From Streptomyces soli (GTDB taxonomy: Bacteria > Actinomycetota > Actinomycetes > Streptomycetales > Streptomycetaceae): 64,000 bases of DNA. Where the stretch lies: the NCBI RefSeq assembly GCF_003999195.1, contig NZ_RJVR01000331.1:60044-124043 (forward strand), read 5' to 3'. The notes beneath the pieces are model-generated. The model saw only the letters and a program-made list of their open reading frames with translations, was not told the origin of the DNA and searched no databases. The position numbers were made by a program, and so were the translations under genes. Shown here one piece after another: positions 63,581 through 64,000 of the stretch (positions are counted from its first letter, which is position 1; each line of letters opens with the position of its first letter).

Positions 63581-64000
63581 TTCGGCTACTCTCGCGGACT
63601 CCCTGCGCAGCGAGCTGAACCGCTTCTCCGAAGGCGAGAAGCTGCCGTCCAGCCGAACCCTCGTCGAACGCTTCGGAGTCAGCCCCGTCACCGTCACCCG
63701 CGCCCTGGCCGCGCTCGCCGCCGAGGGCCTGGTGGTGACCCGGCCCGGCTCCGGCACCTACCGTGCCCGTGCCCGCGCCCCACGGGCCGCGCGCCCCGTC
63801 GACACCTCCTGGCAGCAGGTGGCGCTCACCGCCGAGGACCAGCACGCCGAGCCCGCGCCCCGGGTCGTCGACGCCTCCGCCGTCACCGCGACGCTCGCCG
63901 CCCCGCCACCCGGCGTCATCCCCTTCAACGGCGGCTACCTGCACGCCTCCCTGCAGCCCGAACGGGCGCTGGCCGCCGCCCTCGCCCGCGCGGGCCGCCG
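63564..64000 (+). CDS. MocR-type (GntR/aminotransferase) regulator, 3' end outside window
   Basis: The visible 145 residues include a GntR-type winged helix (LPSSRTLVERFGVSPVTVTRALAALAAEGLVVTRPGSGTY in segments, residues about 25-68). A linker follows, then GVIPFNGGYLHASLQPERAL, the beginning of the aminotransferase-like fold. MocR proteins sense amino acids or PLP. The ATG overlaps that of the divergent EamA exporter gene, its likely target. Confidence 0.85.
   Translation, partial: MNHDSSSATLADSLRSELNRFSEGEKLPSSRTLVERFGVSPVTVTRALAALAAEGLVVTRPGSGTYRARARAPRAARPVDTSWQQVALTAEDQHAEPAPRVVDASAVTATLAAPPPGVIPFNGGYLHASLQPERALAAALARAGR

Overview
The window is high-GC actinomycete DNA, almost certainly Streptomyces. 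Codon third positions are G/C-rich, GTG and TTG starts follow purine-rich ribosome sites, and there are Tat signals and lipoboxes. The gene set is familiar from that genus: YjbQ, a CbiX-like chelatase, a DUF5134 membrane protein, LutABC, an NCS2 permease, a DUF3516 helicase and a probable DasR site. No rRNA or tRNA gene, CRISPR array or intact transposase was seen.

Region 1 (1-24.0 kb) is an accessory sugar-catabolic island that best fits L-fucose or another 6-deoxy-hexose. Two GH95 fucosidase-family hydrolases, one cut by the window start and one with a Tat signal, would release the sugar. A lipoprotein/ATPase/permease ABC importer would take it up. An aldo/keto reductase, a COG3618-type amidohydrolase lactonase, two near-duplicate enolase-superfamily dehydratases, an SDR and an FAH-family hydrolase form a non-phosphorylative route expected to give pyruvate and lactate. 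A 928-residue FAD/Fe-S oxidase could then oxidise lactate or another 2-hydroxyacid. Two LysR regulators are present. The island is partly redundant and decaying: an SMP-30 gene with an in-frame internal deletion, a frameshifted SMP-30 tail, an SDR tail and the tail of another propeller-like protein all survive as fragments.

Region 2 (24.3-44.0 kb) looks like chromosomal backbone. It holds TesB, a Ski2-like helicase, a YdjM-like membrane protein, a heterodimeric ABC exporter with one degenerate ATP site, a secreted PNGase A-like protein, a secreted alpha-amylase with an unusual FVDNWD motif, a MarR/ABC-exporter pair with a perfect operator palindrome, a Pol I-like polymerase, and lutABC with an aminotransferase.

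Region 3 (44.0-46.2 kb) is a small insertion scar. The tail of a rhamnulokinase gene runs into lutA. Beyond it lie a roughly 50-55% GC gene for a helical-repeat protein with membrane segments and a broken TnpB gene.

Region 4 (46.2-64.0 kb) is again backbone-like: a flavin monooxygenase, a degenerate GH3 protein behind a DasR-type palindrome, regulators (Lrp, TetR, MocR), uracil-DNA glycosylase, a purine/uracil permease, a ferredoxin reductase, a HAD protein, an M56-like peptidase and a drug/metabolite exporter. Short GC-rich dispersed repeats recur here. Two lie in frame inside enzyme genes. One sits inside a 221-bp MITE-like element with 26-bp terminal inverted repeats and a TCA direct repeat that forms the stop codon of the adjacent gene.
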